Shown one piece after another: positions 43,455 through 55,179 of a DNA stretch of 64,000 nt. The DNA is taken from contig OZ231127.1 in the NCBI GenBank assembly GCA_965153355.1, positions 85,560,001 to 85,624,000 on the forward strand, given 5' to 3'. Source of the stretch: Flaccisagitta enflata (lineage: Eukaryota; Chaetognatha; Sagittoidea; Aphragmophora). The notes under the pieces were generated by a model. It was not told where the DNA came from, did not search any database, and worked only from the letters and a program-made list of their open reading frames with translations. The position numbers and the translations under genes were made by a program. Each line of letters opens with the position of its first letter. Within the stretch, counting starts at the first letter, position 1.

Positions 43455-43785
43455 AGAATCAACGCCACCGTCAAATACATCAACAACTACCACCACAACC
43501 ACAACCACAACCACTACGACGACCACTACAACGACCACGACCGTTCCTTCAGTCGCTTTCTTGGCGCCTCAGAAGTGCACGACGGATGCACCCGCGGGCG
43601 CGTGCATCTTGACACGAATGGGCGTTTTCTTGAATCGCTATTTCTTCAAGACGTGGTTCTTTGGGGCCTGTTACTATTGGGCCGTTTGGATGTTTTGTGG
43701 CGTTTTTGTCATTGGCTTTTTCGTTTCGCTGTTTCGACCTCGCAAGTCGGCTATCAGGTCGGTGCAACTTCTTCCTTTCTTTCTC

Positions 43786-43825
<40 letters not shown>

Positions 43826-44255
43826 AAATGTATCTGGTATTATAGTCTTTCAATCTCTTAATACCTCTTCTTTTCCCCTTGTCTGTCTCTCCGTCTGTCT
43901 CTCCGTCTGTCACTCTGTGTGTGTGTGTCTGTCTGTCTGTCTGTCTCTCTGTCTGTCTCTCTGTCTCTCTGTCTGTCTCTCTGTCTCTCTCTCTCTCTCT
44001 CACAATCAATTTCTTCCGCAATGTGTAGATCTTTGGCCGTGCCGCTGCGTAGGCTAATCGGCCACACACGACTGATCGTTTCTGTTAATCTCATCGATCT
44101 CATTCATTGACTTTCTATTATTCAGCGGCGTGGTTGATAGCGAAGATTTCGAGGAAGGCGATTCTCACTCCTCCACCGCCAACGATGACGATGAGCTGCT
44201 CATCAATCGACGCCGAAATCAAAGAGATCAAGATGACCCAATGCTGTCGGCGTGA
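43455..44255 (+). pseudogene. LMBRD1: Duplicated 3' fragment of LMBRD1 (last two exons)
   Basis: Exon 7 copy (43455-43757, 5' truncated at the Thr-rich tract) and a complete exon 8 copy (44126-44255) keep the splice sites, frame and stop. Replacements in the last exon are few (Asp/Glu, Arg/Pro). Exons 1-6 are absent, so no complete transporter can be made from it. The breakpoint falls in a Thr-codon microsatellite-like stretch, a plausible rearrangement site. Confidence 0.9.
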
Positions 44256-45428
44256 TTGTACACCAGTAAAGAAAGGATCTCTCCGGTCTGAAAGACAGTT
44301 TGGATATATGGACGATGCAACGACTCTCGGAGCGTCAACAATCCTGACACGCCTTCGAAAAGAGAATAACGTGGCCATTGGAATATGTCCAGGCGTCGTC
44401 GGAAGTGATGCACCCTCGATGGCCATACAATGTATAATCCACAATTTCCATTCTGTCAAAGCGAATTGATGATACAGACAATACAGACTCACGGCCGAGT
44501 AGCTTTCGGTGGAGTGCCAAATTTAATTCTTTTGACATGTTTTGTCGCTGTTCATATCACGTGAGTTCACATATTTTCGCTACAAACGACTGTAACATCT
44601 GCTGAATATTGATTGTTTCCTGAACAAAAGGGCCGTGCATGGGCTATGTTAAGTCACGTTAGTAAATCATGTACACATTTGATTGTCAAGGTTTTATTTT
44701 GGTGTCTAAATAATTATTTCTAGCCATTGTGTATTTATTTTGACGCGTTTAACCGAGTGAAAATTGCTATCCTTAAGGCTGATTGACGAGGTTAGTCAAC
44801 ATTGTATTTATTTGCTTTACTTGTCAAGCATTTACACTTCTTTTCTGATGTTTGCAAAAACCTGCGTTTGCACGTCTTTTACAGTTGTGTATTTTTCCCC
44901 ATAAAATTGTTTCGCCAATTTCTAATGTGAGTCAGATGAGCTCTGCTAGCTCGAACAAATCTAGCTAATATCCCAGTTGGGTGCATCACATAGCAAAAGT
45001 TTGGAGTATACCTTGACCCTACTTAAATAATATGGAGGACCGTTTTCTTTTTTCAAAATTTCTTTATCTTCCGTTTTTGTTTTTGTTTTGTTTTGTTTTT
45101 TTTTTTTTTTTTTTTCTGAAATAGAAGAAGAATGGCATGTGTCATTTTATGCATTTAGTAGCAATGTTTTTTTTTTTTTTTTTTTTTGAGAATCAAATAT
45201 CTATATACTACTGACAATCAGGATGATAATTTATGATTCAGTTCGAACTACTTCTTTCATGAGTAAAATGCGTTTTTATTCCTGTCTGCTGAGCTCCCAT
45301 TGGAATGTGTGGCAACCCTCCGCAAAAGAGACTCAGTGAGGTCGAGAGCTATCTAGATAAAAGGAGTCAATCGGAAAGAAATGTCCCATGACCGTGTTAT
45401 AAAAAGGGTGTGTGTGTGAGTGTGTGTA

Positions 45429-45488
<60 letters not shown>

Positions 45489-46429
45489 TGTGTGCTTTTT
45501 TATTACCGACGGAGTAGAAATGTACAACTTCTCTCCTGTGTTGGTGACGCATTCAGCCACCAAAAAAAGTTCCCAGTCCGATCAATGGATCGGTGATAAA
45601 TAGTAGTCCTGAGTCCGTAAGTTGGTACCAAAGTCGTAACCATGTAAGTCGCAGGCCGGAGGCCACAGACAAAATGACCAGCCCCCAAAACAGGCACGGA
45701 AATAAATAGATAGTTGAACAGTATAGTCAGTCAGTTAGTAGTGAGTAAGCCATTTAAAAAACCAACGTAACAAGAATAAATAGAATCGACTAGAAATCAA
45801 AACAGGCACGGAAATAAATAGTATAGTCAGTCAGTAGTGAGTTGTTTAGATAATTAACGAAGCGAGAATAAATAGCTATTCTAAATTCGTCCACTTAAGG
45901 AATCAACCACTATGGGCCAGGCCCTTGAAACTGGAAAGAAACGCAGAAATAAATAGTCAAGTCAGTCAGTTGTCAGTAAGTCATTTAAATGAGTAACGAA
46001 AGTAACGAAAGAACGCAGTAATAAATAAATAGTCCAGTCAGTAGTGAGTGAGTCATTTAAATACCCGCCAAAATGATAACAATCAGCTAGTCAAAAATCG
46101 TATACTAGAGGAATAAAGAAATTTCGGGATAGGCCCTTGAAACTGAATGGCAGAAATCTAGTAAAAAATGATATCTGGAAGAGGCAACACAAGAGAAGTT
46201 ATCTCTGTCGGTGGACAGAGTCTGAGACTTGAAAGATGAAAAACGTATGTTTGATCATATGCATCCCCGTTTCTCTGTCGGTAGACAGAGGTGGAGATTT
46301 AATAGATAATAATGCCGGATAGTAACCACAAGTAGCAAGATCATATGCATCCCCGTATCTCTGTCGGTAGACAGAGGTGGAGATTTAATAGGTAAAAATA
46401 ACGTAAAGAAAGGAGCCACGGCGGCGGTC

Positions 46430-47340
46430 ATGTCAATCCCCAACAGCCAGACGGCAAAAAGCCCAACATAGGCAGAACGGCCCCCAAAGCCACAAAACCA
46501 GCAGGGCCACCCTGTGACAGCAGTCCAAGACACCAGGGGCCCCGCGCACAGGGCCCCGCCGTAATAAAAACCTGGAGGGGCACAAAGCACACCAGCACAC
46601 CAGGAGGCAATAGAGCCCCCATTTAAGCACAAGCCACACAAGCAAGGGGCCCTGCACAAGCAAAGGCCCCCCCACAGACAAGCAAAGGCAGGCACAGGGA
46701 CAGACCGAAGAGAAAGAGAAAGAAAGCCGCAGGAAGGCCCACAGACGGGCCCCATATCATACACAAAAAACAGGCGTCAAACGGCGACAATCGGGAAAGG
46801 CAGAAGCCAAGTAGAGCCAATCTGACACCAGAGAGCAAGCACAGAGCCAAGAAGAAAACGAGGACCCAACAGCAAAAAGGAAAAGAAAACCTGGTGCAAG
46901 GGGAAGAGCAAGTAGGCAACAGAGCCTAAAAGGCACAAAACAAAACGCCCAGAAGAGGGCCAAAAGTAAGGAGAGCACAGGTCACACAAAAGACCGAGGA
47001 GCAGCGCAAACACAGCTGGCACAAGGGGCAAAGACGCCCAGGAGGAGGACCAAAGCCAAGGAGGCCGAAAGGCTCAACTGCAGACAAAAAGGCCAAGAAG
47101 GCGGAGCAAGCAAAACCACAAGGCACAAAGGAAAGACGCACAAGGAGGGCCAAGGGTTAAGAAGAGCAAAAGGGCCATTAAAAAGGGCCAAAAAAGAGGC
47201 CAAAAGGCCCGGCACAAGGGGCAAAAATGCAGGGGGAGGGGCAGAGCCAAAGCCAAGGCACAAGGGGCAAAATGCCCAGGGAGGGCCAAGGCCCATTATT
47301 ACAACAAGGACAGCCAGACAAGACACAAAGGCGGTGGGGG
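46430..47340. repeat. T-depleted degenerate repeat inside the 3.08-kb transposon
   Basis: About 900 bp almost free of T on the plus strand, built from loosely repeated GGGCCAAGGCACAAGGGGCAA-like words. The many overlapping minus-strand frames arise because A is rare on that strand, so stop codons are scarce. Confidence 0.8.
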
Positions 47341-47354
47341 CGGACAATCAAAAA

Positions 47355-47711
47355 GATCTTACCGATATCCACACCCTCTGCTAGTCCACCCTTATAATAA
47401 TGTCCCCCTCGAACCCCCAGCAAGCCGGCCACCAGGACGCGAGACTCGAATAATGCCACACTTCCCTCGAGTCTCGCGGTGTACCACTCCTCCACCAACT
47501 CCTTCTTGAGACTATGGAGAAAGTGGGACCAGATCCGATCCACAGTTTCTCCAAAGCCTCCTGCTCTCACAGCTCTAAGGGACATCACCGCCGATCGGAG
47601 GGTAAAACCCAGTCTGTTACGTAAAACAGTCCCCCTATCCCTTCCCTCCCTACCCAGGGTCCGTTTTTGTTTTGACCTTAAAGTTTCCACAGAAATCCCA
47701 GAAATCAGCAA
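47355..47711 (-). CDS. Orphan ORF/exon inside the 3.08-kb transposon
   Basis: About 118 codons on the minus strand, ending at a good donor (G|GTAAGA at about 47355). Composition is normal: 'IWSHFLHSLKKELVEEWY' looks like a helical segment and the end is Gly-rich. Unlike the adjoining T-poor tract it looks like real protein. No family recognised. It may be one exon of the element's own gene; catalytic residues cannot be pointed out. Confidence 0.35.
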
Positions 47712-48271
47712 AAACTGTGTACGTTTGTTACTAAAAGAACAATTATTTGTTTTAGAAAATCATGGTATTTTTGAGAATGGAATCAAATATCAGAACATAA
47801 ACTGTGAAAGAGCCTACTTAAAAAGCAGATTAACAATTTCATAAAGAGAAGAAATTGGTAATAGCTAATTCAAATATTGTAAGCGTATTGATTTATCCCA
47901 CTGCATTATGCAAATTAGGTCCTCAAAATAAAATTGCTAAAAAACGGAAGATGAATGATTTAAAAAAAAAATGATAAGGGTTATAAAATAAGCCACTCCA
48001 TATTGCGTACAGAGGGTGAAAAAAAATAACCAACTTTTGCTATGTGAAGCACCCAAATATCCCAGCAACGTGCAACATGCGTGCATCGTTCATCATGCAT
48101 CAACATGCATCTTCAACTTGCTACATGTATCTCAATTACGCCATCAGGTCGTATGTGCCCTTATTGCAGTCATAATCATGGCAAAACTCGGTCTATCGCT
48201 TGGTTTATCTCTCTATTCTTAGTTGATGAACAAGTTTGTATTGAATGTTTCCAAAGGAACAAATTACAAAT

Positions 48272-49580
48272 GGACGATATCAGCAACAGACTCACACTTG
48301 GCCTTGAAAAAATCATATTTTTAGAATCAGATATATATAGTTGACCAAGAGAGAATCGTGAACCTTAATGTTTGGGGGATGGGATTTGGGTATTGCCGAT
48401 GCTTAATGGCCCCCTATCTACCCCCCCCCTTAGGCCACCGAGGGGGGGGGGGGTAGAGGGGAAAAAAAATTTTGAAAGAAAAGTTAGTCTCAATCGATGC
48501 AGAATTTTCTAAAACATTTAAAAATCTTGTTTTCAAAAATATGAAATTTTTATCAACTTTTGACTTTTTTTTTCTCAAGTCCATGTTTAAGTGGAGTGGC
48601 GACTAGCACGTGTGCCCCTCCCCCCTGACTGGTTTCGCCTAATAGAAAACTACATGTTGCACTCGCCTAAACTGGGCCTTGCTTAAGTGAGTTTTCAGGC
48701 AAATTTTTTTGAGAATCGCTTGAAAAATTCATGAGATATCCCTATCAACGTGGGCAGATTCACCAGATCGACGATTTGCGCCTAAGTTGTAGAAAAACCG
48801 TAGTTGTCCGAAATTCAAATATTCTCCCCATTGAGTGTAAAAACACAAACAAACAAAGCGGAATTCATCTTGTATGCAATCCACTAGTTAAGGCCAACAA
48901 ATGCGGGCCGTTGCATTTCAAATAAACACTTTTTCTGAAACACATCTGTCACTTATCCAAAGTGAACGTGGATGGGACAATTAAATTGTAGAAAAACCGT
49001 AGTTGTCCGAAATTCAAGATTTTATCATAGCTACTTTGTCTTTGAATTTTTTCGCGCGATTTTGTTTTTGGCTGTCTTCCATGTGAAATGGGGGCTTACC
49101 CGATCCCAAATTTGTCCACCCTCCCACCCATAATGAGGATGAAATTGATGTTATTTGCCATATCATTCAAATTTGTCCAAAATCCCGTCATTTTCCTTGT
49201 TCACTTTCAGGTGCTAAAAAAGTGCAAAATCGGATAGCTAATCTTTCCAGCGAGACATTGTCAATCAAATACTACCAAAAGACACAATGAATATCAATGC
49301 TCGCTATAACAACACAATGGGGCTCAAGAAAATTAATACTTAAGTACTGTTACAATTTGTTACAGGAAAATGAAGAGCGCAAGCCCCCTTTGATGGACAC
49401 GTTAATTGGTGAAAATAGAATATCTGCCTATTTTTACCGGCCTATATTCAAACAATTATACATCCCCGAACATTTGATGGCAATGATACCGATTGCAAGT
49501 CCCTCATGTACCGAAATTGCCCTGTCAGCCTTGCCTTGGTCTTAGTAATATTACGTGTGAGCCTCTTGCTGAAATCGTCC
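48272..49580. mobile_element. 1.31-kb TIR element with 4-bp target duplication, unclassified
   Basis: Termini GGACGATATCAGCAACAGAC and an inverted copy (22 of 26 positions) at 49555-49580 are flanked by AAAT (48268-48271, 49581-49584). The left arm has a single uninterrupted AAAT at 17266. It contains a C8/G12 palindromic stretch (48420-48465) and a 29-bp direct repeat (48787 and 48988, core 'GAAAAACCGTAGTTGTCCG'). The 82-codon frame at 49297-49545 has no known relatives. Probably non-autonomous. Confidence 0.8.
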
Positions 49581-50401
49581 AAATATGAATAGGAAGATTG
49601 AAGGGAGTGACAGTTTTCAGACGGGCTTGGACATTTCCATAACTGTCATGGCCAGATTCTTGACTGCTTCCAGTTCTTCGCTATCTACTTCTCGCATAGT
49701 GACCTGTCAAGATGGAATTGATCCTTTGAAACTGTTAGCCACTAGAATATTTCGCTCTAAGGGGGCGTTTCTAGTCACAGACAATCACGTTTTTAACGGG
49801 CCACTTGGTCGCTTGCTATGTTTGTTCGCCAGCACCGCTTACTCCACTCGCTCACTCACGATGCAGCACTTCGCTACACTCATTCATGGGCTCGCTCACT
49901 CTGCTCACTTTCTCGTGGGACAGTTGAAATTCTTAAATGTGCATTCACGCTGTCAACGCATTTCACAGGAGCAAACACGTTTTTCATCATCACTACATGC
50001 TCTGGGTTTGTGCGTAGCGAATTCACAACTCTCAAGGGTCAACTATCCGCCTACTGAACTCTCGCCTTTATGCAGAGTTTGCAAGGAGAGTGGGAATGTG
50101 GAAGCAGTTGACCACACCTTAAACTAGCTAGTAGTATTTAAAGGAAAGGGAGAGCTCTGAAGTGGTGAAAGCGACTTGAAAATCGACCCCTTTTAATATC
50201 CCTTGTCTGCCAGCTTCATCTACGCCGATTGTCCGGCTCCATGTAGGGCTTTTGGAAAAAATGGAAGATGACCGAAATTTAAAAAAAGAAAAACAGTAGA
50301 GGCATTTAAATGAGTAACCTCATGATGCCTTAGCCATATACTCTCAGGGATTAATGTTTTGCATATTGACACACCCGAATGTGGCGTTCTCAGATTCCAT
50401 C

Positions 50402-50695
50402 TTAGCTGACCTGTCCATCGGCGGTGATGCCCATTCCAGGAGCGTATTTATTAACCGCCGATACGGCGATCTTCTTGGCCATCACTTTCGGGTTGCAACA
50501 ATCGCAGCATCCGCGGCAGCAGCAACAGCAGCATATTCGACTACAAATAGCGTGGCAGCAGACGCGCAAAGGGTAGCAACAGCATTGAGTTCTCCACATG
50601 AGGAAGAGGAAGAGGAGAATGAGAATGGCGTAGATGGTCACTTTGACGACGGCTTTGAAGGCGGCCGCGGACTCGGACTCTCGCTCCTGTGGAAT
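50402..50695 (-). CDS. Right-arm copy of the Cys-rich membrane protein exon
   Basis: 98 codons including stop, preceded by an AG acceptor. One Cys codon shorter than the copy at 15685 and otherwise nearly the same protein, with intact membrane segment and tail. Both remain open after duplication. Function unknown. Confidence 0.5.
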   Translation of the reverse strand: MPQERESESAAAFKAVVKVTIYAILILLFLFLMWRTQCCCYPLRVCCHAICSRICCCCCCRGCCDCCNPKVMAKKIAVSAVNKYAPGMGITADGQVS

Positions 50696-50960
50696 CTGCC
50701 AGTGAAGGATTTTGATGGTGGAAATTGAGTCGGAAGTCTACACGATCTGTACCTGTGAGATGTGCATAACTTTTCGGCTCTCGTGAATTCATGGAGTTGG
50801 TTAAATGTGTGTTGACACATGTGGTCATAGTGGTTGGCATAAATCTTGTATATGAGTTATGACATAGGACTTCTATGCGCATTCTTTGCTCCCTCTACAT
50901 GAAGAAAACAAGGCCAAGTAGGCCAATATGGCGCGACGTGTGGATCATCAAGCGAATGCG

Positions 50961-51344
50961 TCACCCGACCGACAGACCAACCAACGGACACAGCCAATTA
51001 TAGAGGTGCTTTGTTGTCGCACCCAAAAAGTGTTTTACTCCTGCCTCTTCGATTTCGTAGTCTTTGCCGTTTGCGGCCCACGAGATTTCTTCTTCCTTTC
51101 TGTGATGGACTCGCCATTTCCGCTCGTGAAGAGACTCCAAATTCGCCGGCAAAAGAGATTTGTTCACTCGAATCGGACGAAACGCCGGCCGGTATTCAGG
51201 CCGGTACCGGAGCCGGTATTCGGGCCGGTATTCGGGCTGGTTGTATCTTTGCCGACGTAAATTCCGGAAAGAGGGACGTAATGTGGAGTCGTCGGAATGG
51301 AGTTGGAATGTGCAAAGAATAATCATCAGCATTTCCGGTACCAT
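50961..51344 (-). CDS. Right-arm copy of the Arg/Pro/Tyr-repeat ORF
   Basis: 127 codons, mirror of 14997-15401, with fewer Y-R-P-E units and an inserted Ala codon, reading frame preserved. Same uncertainty as the left copy. Confidence 0.3.
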   Translation of the reverse strand: MVPEMLMIILCTFQLHSDDSTLRPSFRNLRRQRYNQPEYRPEYRLRYRPEYRPAFRPIRVNKSLLPANLESLHERKWRVHHRKEEEISWAANGKDYEIEEAGVKHFLGATTKHLYNWLCPLVGLSVG

Positions 51345-52847
51345 GATCGTTTGAAAAAGAAAGTCTCATCGACTCAAGAAGCGCTTAGAAATGATTATGG
51401 AGAGATTGACTAGGCCTTTTGTTTATATCTGAAATGAATGGACGGGGCTATGAGCTGGCTGATAGGGGTGGACCTGACACATCTGGGGGCTGATGGGACA
51501 TGGCGCCCACCCCCCCGTGAGCGTCTCAGTGCGGGGCTTCCCATCGGTCTTAGAAATCCTCGCCCATACGCTTAAAAGTCAGTTTGTCAGTGATTTTGTC
51601 GGCCAGTCGATCTGTCAGTGAGTCTGTCTGCCAGTCGGTCAATCAATCTGTCAGTGAGTCTGTCTATTCAGTCGCGCAATCTGTCGATCGCGATCGGGAG
51701 CAAAATCTTTGATTCTATTCAGGATATCTGTGCTACCCTGTCTGGAACATTTTAACAACCTGTATGGAAAACCTCATGGTGTTGTTTAGCTGCATGTTCA
51801 TCGCGTCAACTGATATCCGGTGCATCTTGCCACGCCCCATATCAACATCATGTACCATGACTATGGATAAGAATTTTTTAGGCAGTTGTGATCTCAATTT
51901 GGATTAGTTATTCGTGCATCTGCTCATATTGATCTCTTTACTTGCTTGCCTCATCTTGATTTATACGACTCCTCGGCCTTAAATTTTGGTTTTGAAGCAA
52001 TCCAAAGGTTTCCTAACTAGGATTTGATCTTTTGTTATTCTTCTTCGTCTCACTCTGCCTTTTGACTCAGGATTCAACATGTCCCATCGTGATCATCATC
52101 TTCATCATCCTTCTGTTCTCTCAGCTCCGAGCACCTCCGATCCCAGCGCACAGATAGGATCAAATTCCTCCATTCCGAGCACGGAGATGGTTCCACACTC
52201 CTCTCTGTGTCTCTCAACACACAAGTAGAAGGGCTCTCTAGACACGAAACTTCCGGGAGCAGTGTGGCGTTACGTGTGGACGTGTGCGCCAGCGTCGATC
52301 GCACGATAATTAGTTGACTGCAGACTAGGCTGGTGCTAATGTGTAGTGGATCGCCCTGGTGCTAGTACGGTATCCTGTGATGGTATTACATAACATGATG
52401 AGTTTGATGACACTTGGAGAATGACTTAATGATCAACAAAACTAATGAAAAAGACAAGTTGTGCTGCGAGGGATGGAGGTGGGATGTATACCATCGATTG
52501 TGTATCCAATTTTGTCTTCTCATCGCAAACGATTTTGCGTATGAACTCACTGACCTGGAATTGACTTGGAATTGACCTGGAATTGACTTGATCGTGATTC
52601 TTCTTCACGACAACTTACTACCCACCGATGTATGGATTGTTGACCTTTTTGAGAAAATAAGGGGAGAATTTGTGGACGTCAACCGAAAGGTTAGTTGCCC
52701 AAAGAGGAAGAGATACTCTGTAGCGTGTAGTATGCAGTACGGAATCAGTAAGTTATCCTTGTTTTCATTTTGCTTGGTTTTGTGATTGTGGTAAGCTAGT
52801 GAATGATTCATTCACTTGATTTTCTTATTTTGGATTCAGTCTTTCAG

Positions 52848-53058
52848 ATGGACCTACCCCTGCCTCAGCACAAAATTCGCTCTCCTCAACTGGAGAGGGC
52901 CGCGGCTTTTATGGGTAAGTAAACCTACACATGTCATGTGCAGATAAGGTTTCAACGACGGTCCTGTTGCCACGAAAACTAATTGATGCAATGCTTAACA
53001 AATTCAGGAAAAGTTGGGAACACTTTGCGACGACGCAAGAAAAAGTCATCGGGGTCGG
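52848..53058 (+). pseudogene. MCTP: Duplicated MCTP exons 1 and 2
   Basis: Exon copies 52848-52914 and 53008-53058 have the same lengths (67 and 51 bp), phase and donor/acceptor sites as 13512-13446 and 13352-13302. No exon 3 follows, because homology stops at 53300, so a full MCTP cannot be encoded. A promoter copy may lie upstream (52000-52840). Confidence 0.85.
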
Positions 53059-53837
53059 GTAAGTTAGTCTGTTGTAAACCCTTCCCTCTTCCTTCGCGGG
53101 TTTACTGTTTACTGGGATTTTTTACGACTGCTGTTAGTCATTTACATTCTTTCATTCTTTTTGCATTGAGCCTTGAGTTTTTGTTAGCGTTGAGAAATAC
53201 CGTATTTCTTCCAACTAGCGCTCCGGGCGCTTGTAAAATTCCGATTTGACATTTCCATTTTAACCCCTTGATAAGCGCCCTCTCAAATACAATTCATCTT
53301 ATCATTTTTGTCCGCGACGGAATATCATTCCGACGCGGACTATAATTCAAGGCGGGTGGGTGTCGTCGTCGTCGTCGTCGTTGTCGTCGTCGTCGTCGTC
53401 GTCGTTGTAACGGATTTTAAAAAATGGATAACTTTTTTATGCTTTGACCGATTTGGTTCATATTTGGTGGGAAGTTGTGCTAGGGTAAGGCGCTTTACAT
53501 CCTATCCGATTTTTGTGATCCGACCAACCCAACCGGCCCAACCAGCCTACCGGCCTAAAAGTGAAAAACGCGCATAACTTTGGCATTTTTCAACCGATTT
53601 GGCTGAAATTTGGTATGGAGTCTCTAAATGGAAGGCCTCAACATATGTATATGATTTATATGCATTTGAGCATGCTAACCGGCCAAACCGACCTACCACC
53701 CAACCAGCCAACCGGCCTAAAAGTGAAAAATTTGCGTAACTTTGTCATTTTTCAACTGATTTGGTTGAGAAAACTTGACTTCTCAAATTGTGGCTTTCCG
53801 CCAAAAATTTATGGGGAACTCTCTCTCTCTCTCTCTC

Positions 53838-54085
53838 TCAATCCTCCAAACTCGAGGAACGATCCTCCAAATTCGAGGAACGCTCCTCCAAATCTCGAGG
53901 AACGCTCCTCCAAACTCGAGGAACGATCCTCCAAACTCGAGGAACGATCCTCCAAATTGGAGGAACGATCCTCCAAATTGGAGGAACGATCCTCCAAATT
54001 GGAGGAACGATCCTCCAAATTGGAGGAACGATCCTCCAAATTGGAGGAACGATCCTCCAAATTGGAGGAACGATCCTCCAAATTG
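53838..54085. repeat. 21-bp satellite whose unit is a 15-bp hairpin
   Basis: About 12 copies of ATCCTCCAAATTGGAGGAACG. CCTCCAA-A-TTGGAGG is a perfect hairpin in most units; the first five units read CTCGAGG instead of TTGGAGG and are less symmetric. Confidence 0.95.
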
Positions 54086-54720
54086 CTAGAATGATTCAAA
54101 TTGCATTTCTAAATCCCCTTTTAAACCCCAACCAATAAGCCCCAACCATTCCATTTTTATTTTGGAGGAACTCAGAAAGAGATATAGTGCGAGTTCCTCC
54201 AATATTATCCTCCAATTTGGAGGAACGATCCTCCAAATTGCTAGAATGATCCAAATCGCATTTCTAAATCCCCTTTTAAACCCCAACCAATAAGCCCCAA
54301 CCATTCCATTTTTTTTTTTTGGAGGAACTCAGAAAGAGATATAGTGCGAGTTCCTCCAATATTATCCTCCAATTTGGAGGAACGATCCTCCAAATTGCTA
54401 GAATGATCCAAATCGCATTTCTAAATCCCCTTTTAAACCCCAACCAATAAGCCCCAACCATTCCATTTTTTTTTTTGGAGGAACTCAGAAAGAGATATAG
54501 TACGAGTTCCTCCAATATTATCCTCCAATTTGGAGGAACGATTCTCCAAATTGCTTGAATGATCCAAATCGCATTTCTAAATCCCCTTTTAAACCCCAGC
54601 CAATAAGCCCCAACCATTCCAATTTTTTTTTGGAGGAACTCAGAAAGAGATATAGTGAGAGTTCCTCCAAAATTCCCCTCCAAATTGGAGGAACGATCCT
54701 CCAAATAACTTTTTTTTGAC
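54086..54720. repeat. About 155-bp satellite containing the 21-bp unit
   Basis: Four units (start near 54086, 54240, 54395, 54555), each with 'AAATCCCCTTTTAAACCCC', 'CAATAAGCCCCAACCATTCC', a T-run, and one or two copies of the CCTCCAAATTGGAGG hairpin. The 21-bp array looks like an amplified piece of this unit, or the reverse. Confidence 0.9.
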
Positions 54721-54774
54721 ATCTTGTAAATGAGATAATAACCCATTGAGAGTGTATAATGATCATTCTTGTGA

Positions 54775-55170
54775 ACATAACATTAGTGATCAATCCTATG
54801 ATTGAGGTGTCAAAAAACGCCCTCGAAGATGAGATGGTGACAATCACTGATGATCACTAATAATTGATGATCACTGATGACAACTAAAGATAATCACTGA
54901 CAATCATGGTGATGATCACTGATCACTGAAGATGATGGTGTTGATCACTGATGATCACTGATCGATGATGGTGATAATCACTGATCACTGACGATGATCA
55001 CTGATCATTGGAGATCACTAATGATGATCAATTTTATTTATGTTGTTTATGATCACTGGGAATCATGTTGTCTTTATTCTCTGGTGATCACAATGCCATC
55101 TTCTCTTTAGTGATTATCACTGTTCTTGTTTCTTTATTGACGATCTTAGTCACATTCTGTCTCTGGTGAT
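54775..55170. repeat. Degenerate GATCACTGAT repeat
   Basis: About 35 imperfect copies of ATCACTGATG-like words with no fixed period. Non-coding. Confidence 0.75.
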
Positions 55171-55179
55171 CATCAGTGT

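Larger units (their letters stand above)
44977..48056. mobile_element. 3.08-kb DNA transposon with 25-bp TIR and 9-bp target duplication, unclassified
   Basis: TIRs start TTGGGTGCATCACATAGCAA and match at 24 of 25 positions; weaker similarity extends to about 110 bp. It is flanked by ATATCCCAG on both sides (44968-44976, 48057-48065). The left arm has a single ATGTCCCAG at the matching spot, an empty site. Inside: a TG microsatellite (45407-45496), degenerate AAATAAATAG/GTCAGTCAG repeats (45700-46080), two copies of an 80-bp block with CTCTGTCGGTAGACAGAG (46210-46395), a T-poor tract, and an orphan ORF at its right end. No known transposase was recognised. Nine-base duplications are typical of Mutator-like elements, but the tips do not settle this. 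Confidence 0.85.
43455..53300. repeat. Right arm of large inverted duplication
   Basis: Reverse-complement counterpart of 12408-19030. It begins abruptly within LMBRD1 exon 7 at the Thr-rich codons and ends just past the intron after MCTP exon 2. It is longer than the left arm because it carries the insertions 44977-48056 and 48272-49580. Confidence 0.9.
53301..54720 (+). mobile_element. Hairpin-ended satellite-carrying element, copy B
   Basis: Starts with the same hairpin as copy A (53308-53341), then (GTC)n, then about 1.3 units of the 150-bp satellite to 53767. It passes into a CT run and two other satellites (listed separately). Because copy A ends at 880 on the left, the shared element need not belong to the inverted duplication. 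Confidence 0.6.

Noticed and set aside
46255-47347. Several hydrophobic minus-strand frames of 64-169 codons
   Set aside because: Overlapping frames in all phases over an A-poor strand; stop scarcity explains them.
49585-50127. 180-codon ORF in the right arm
   Set aside because: The left-arm copy is broken by a 10-bp indel and shares no recognised domain; probably non-coding.
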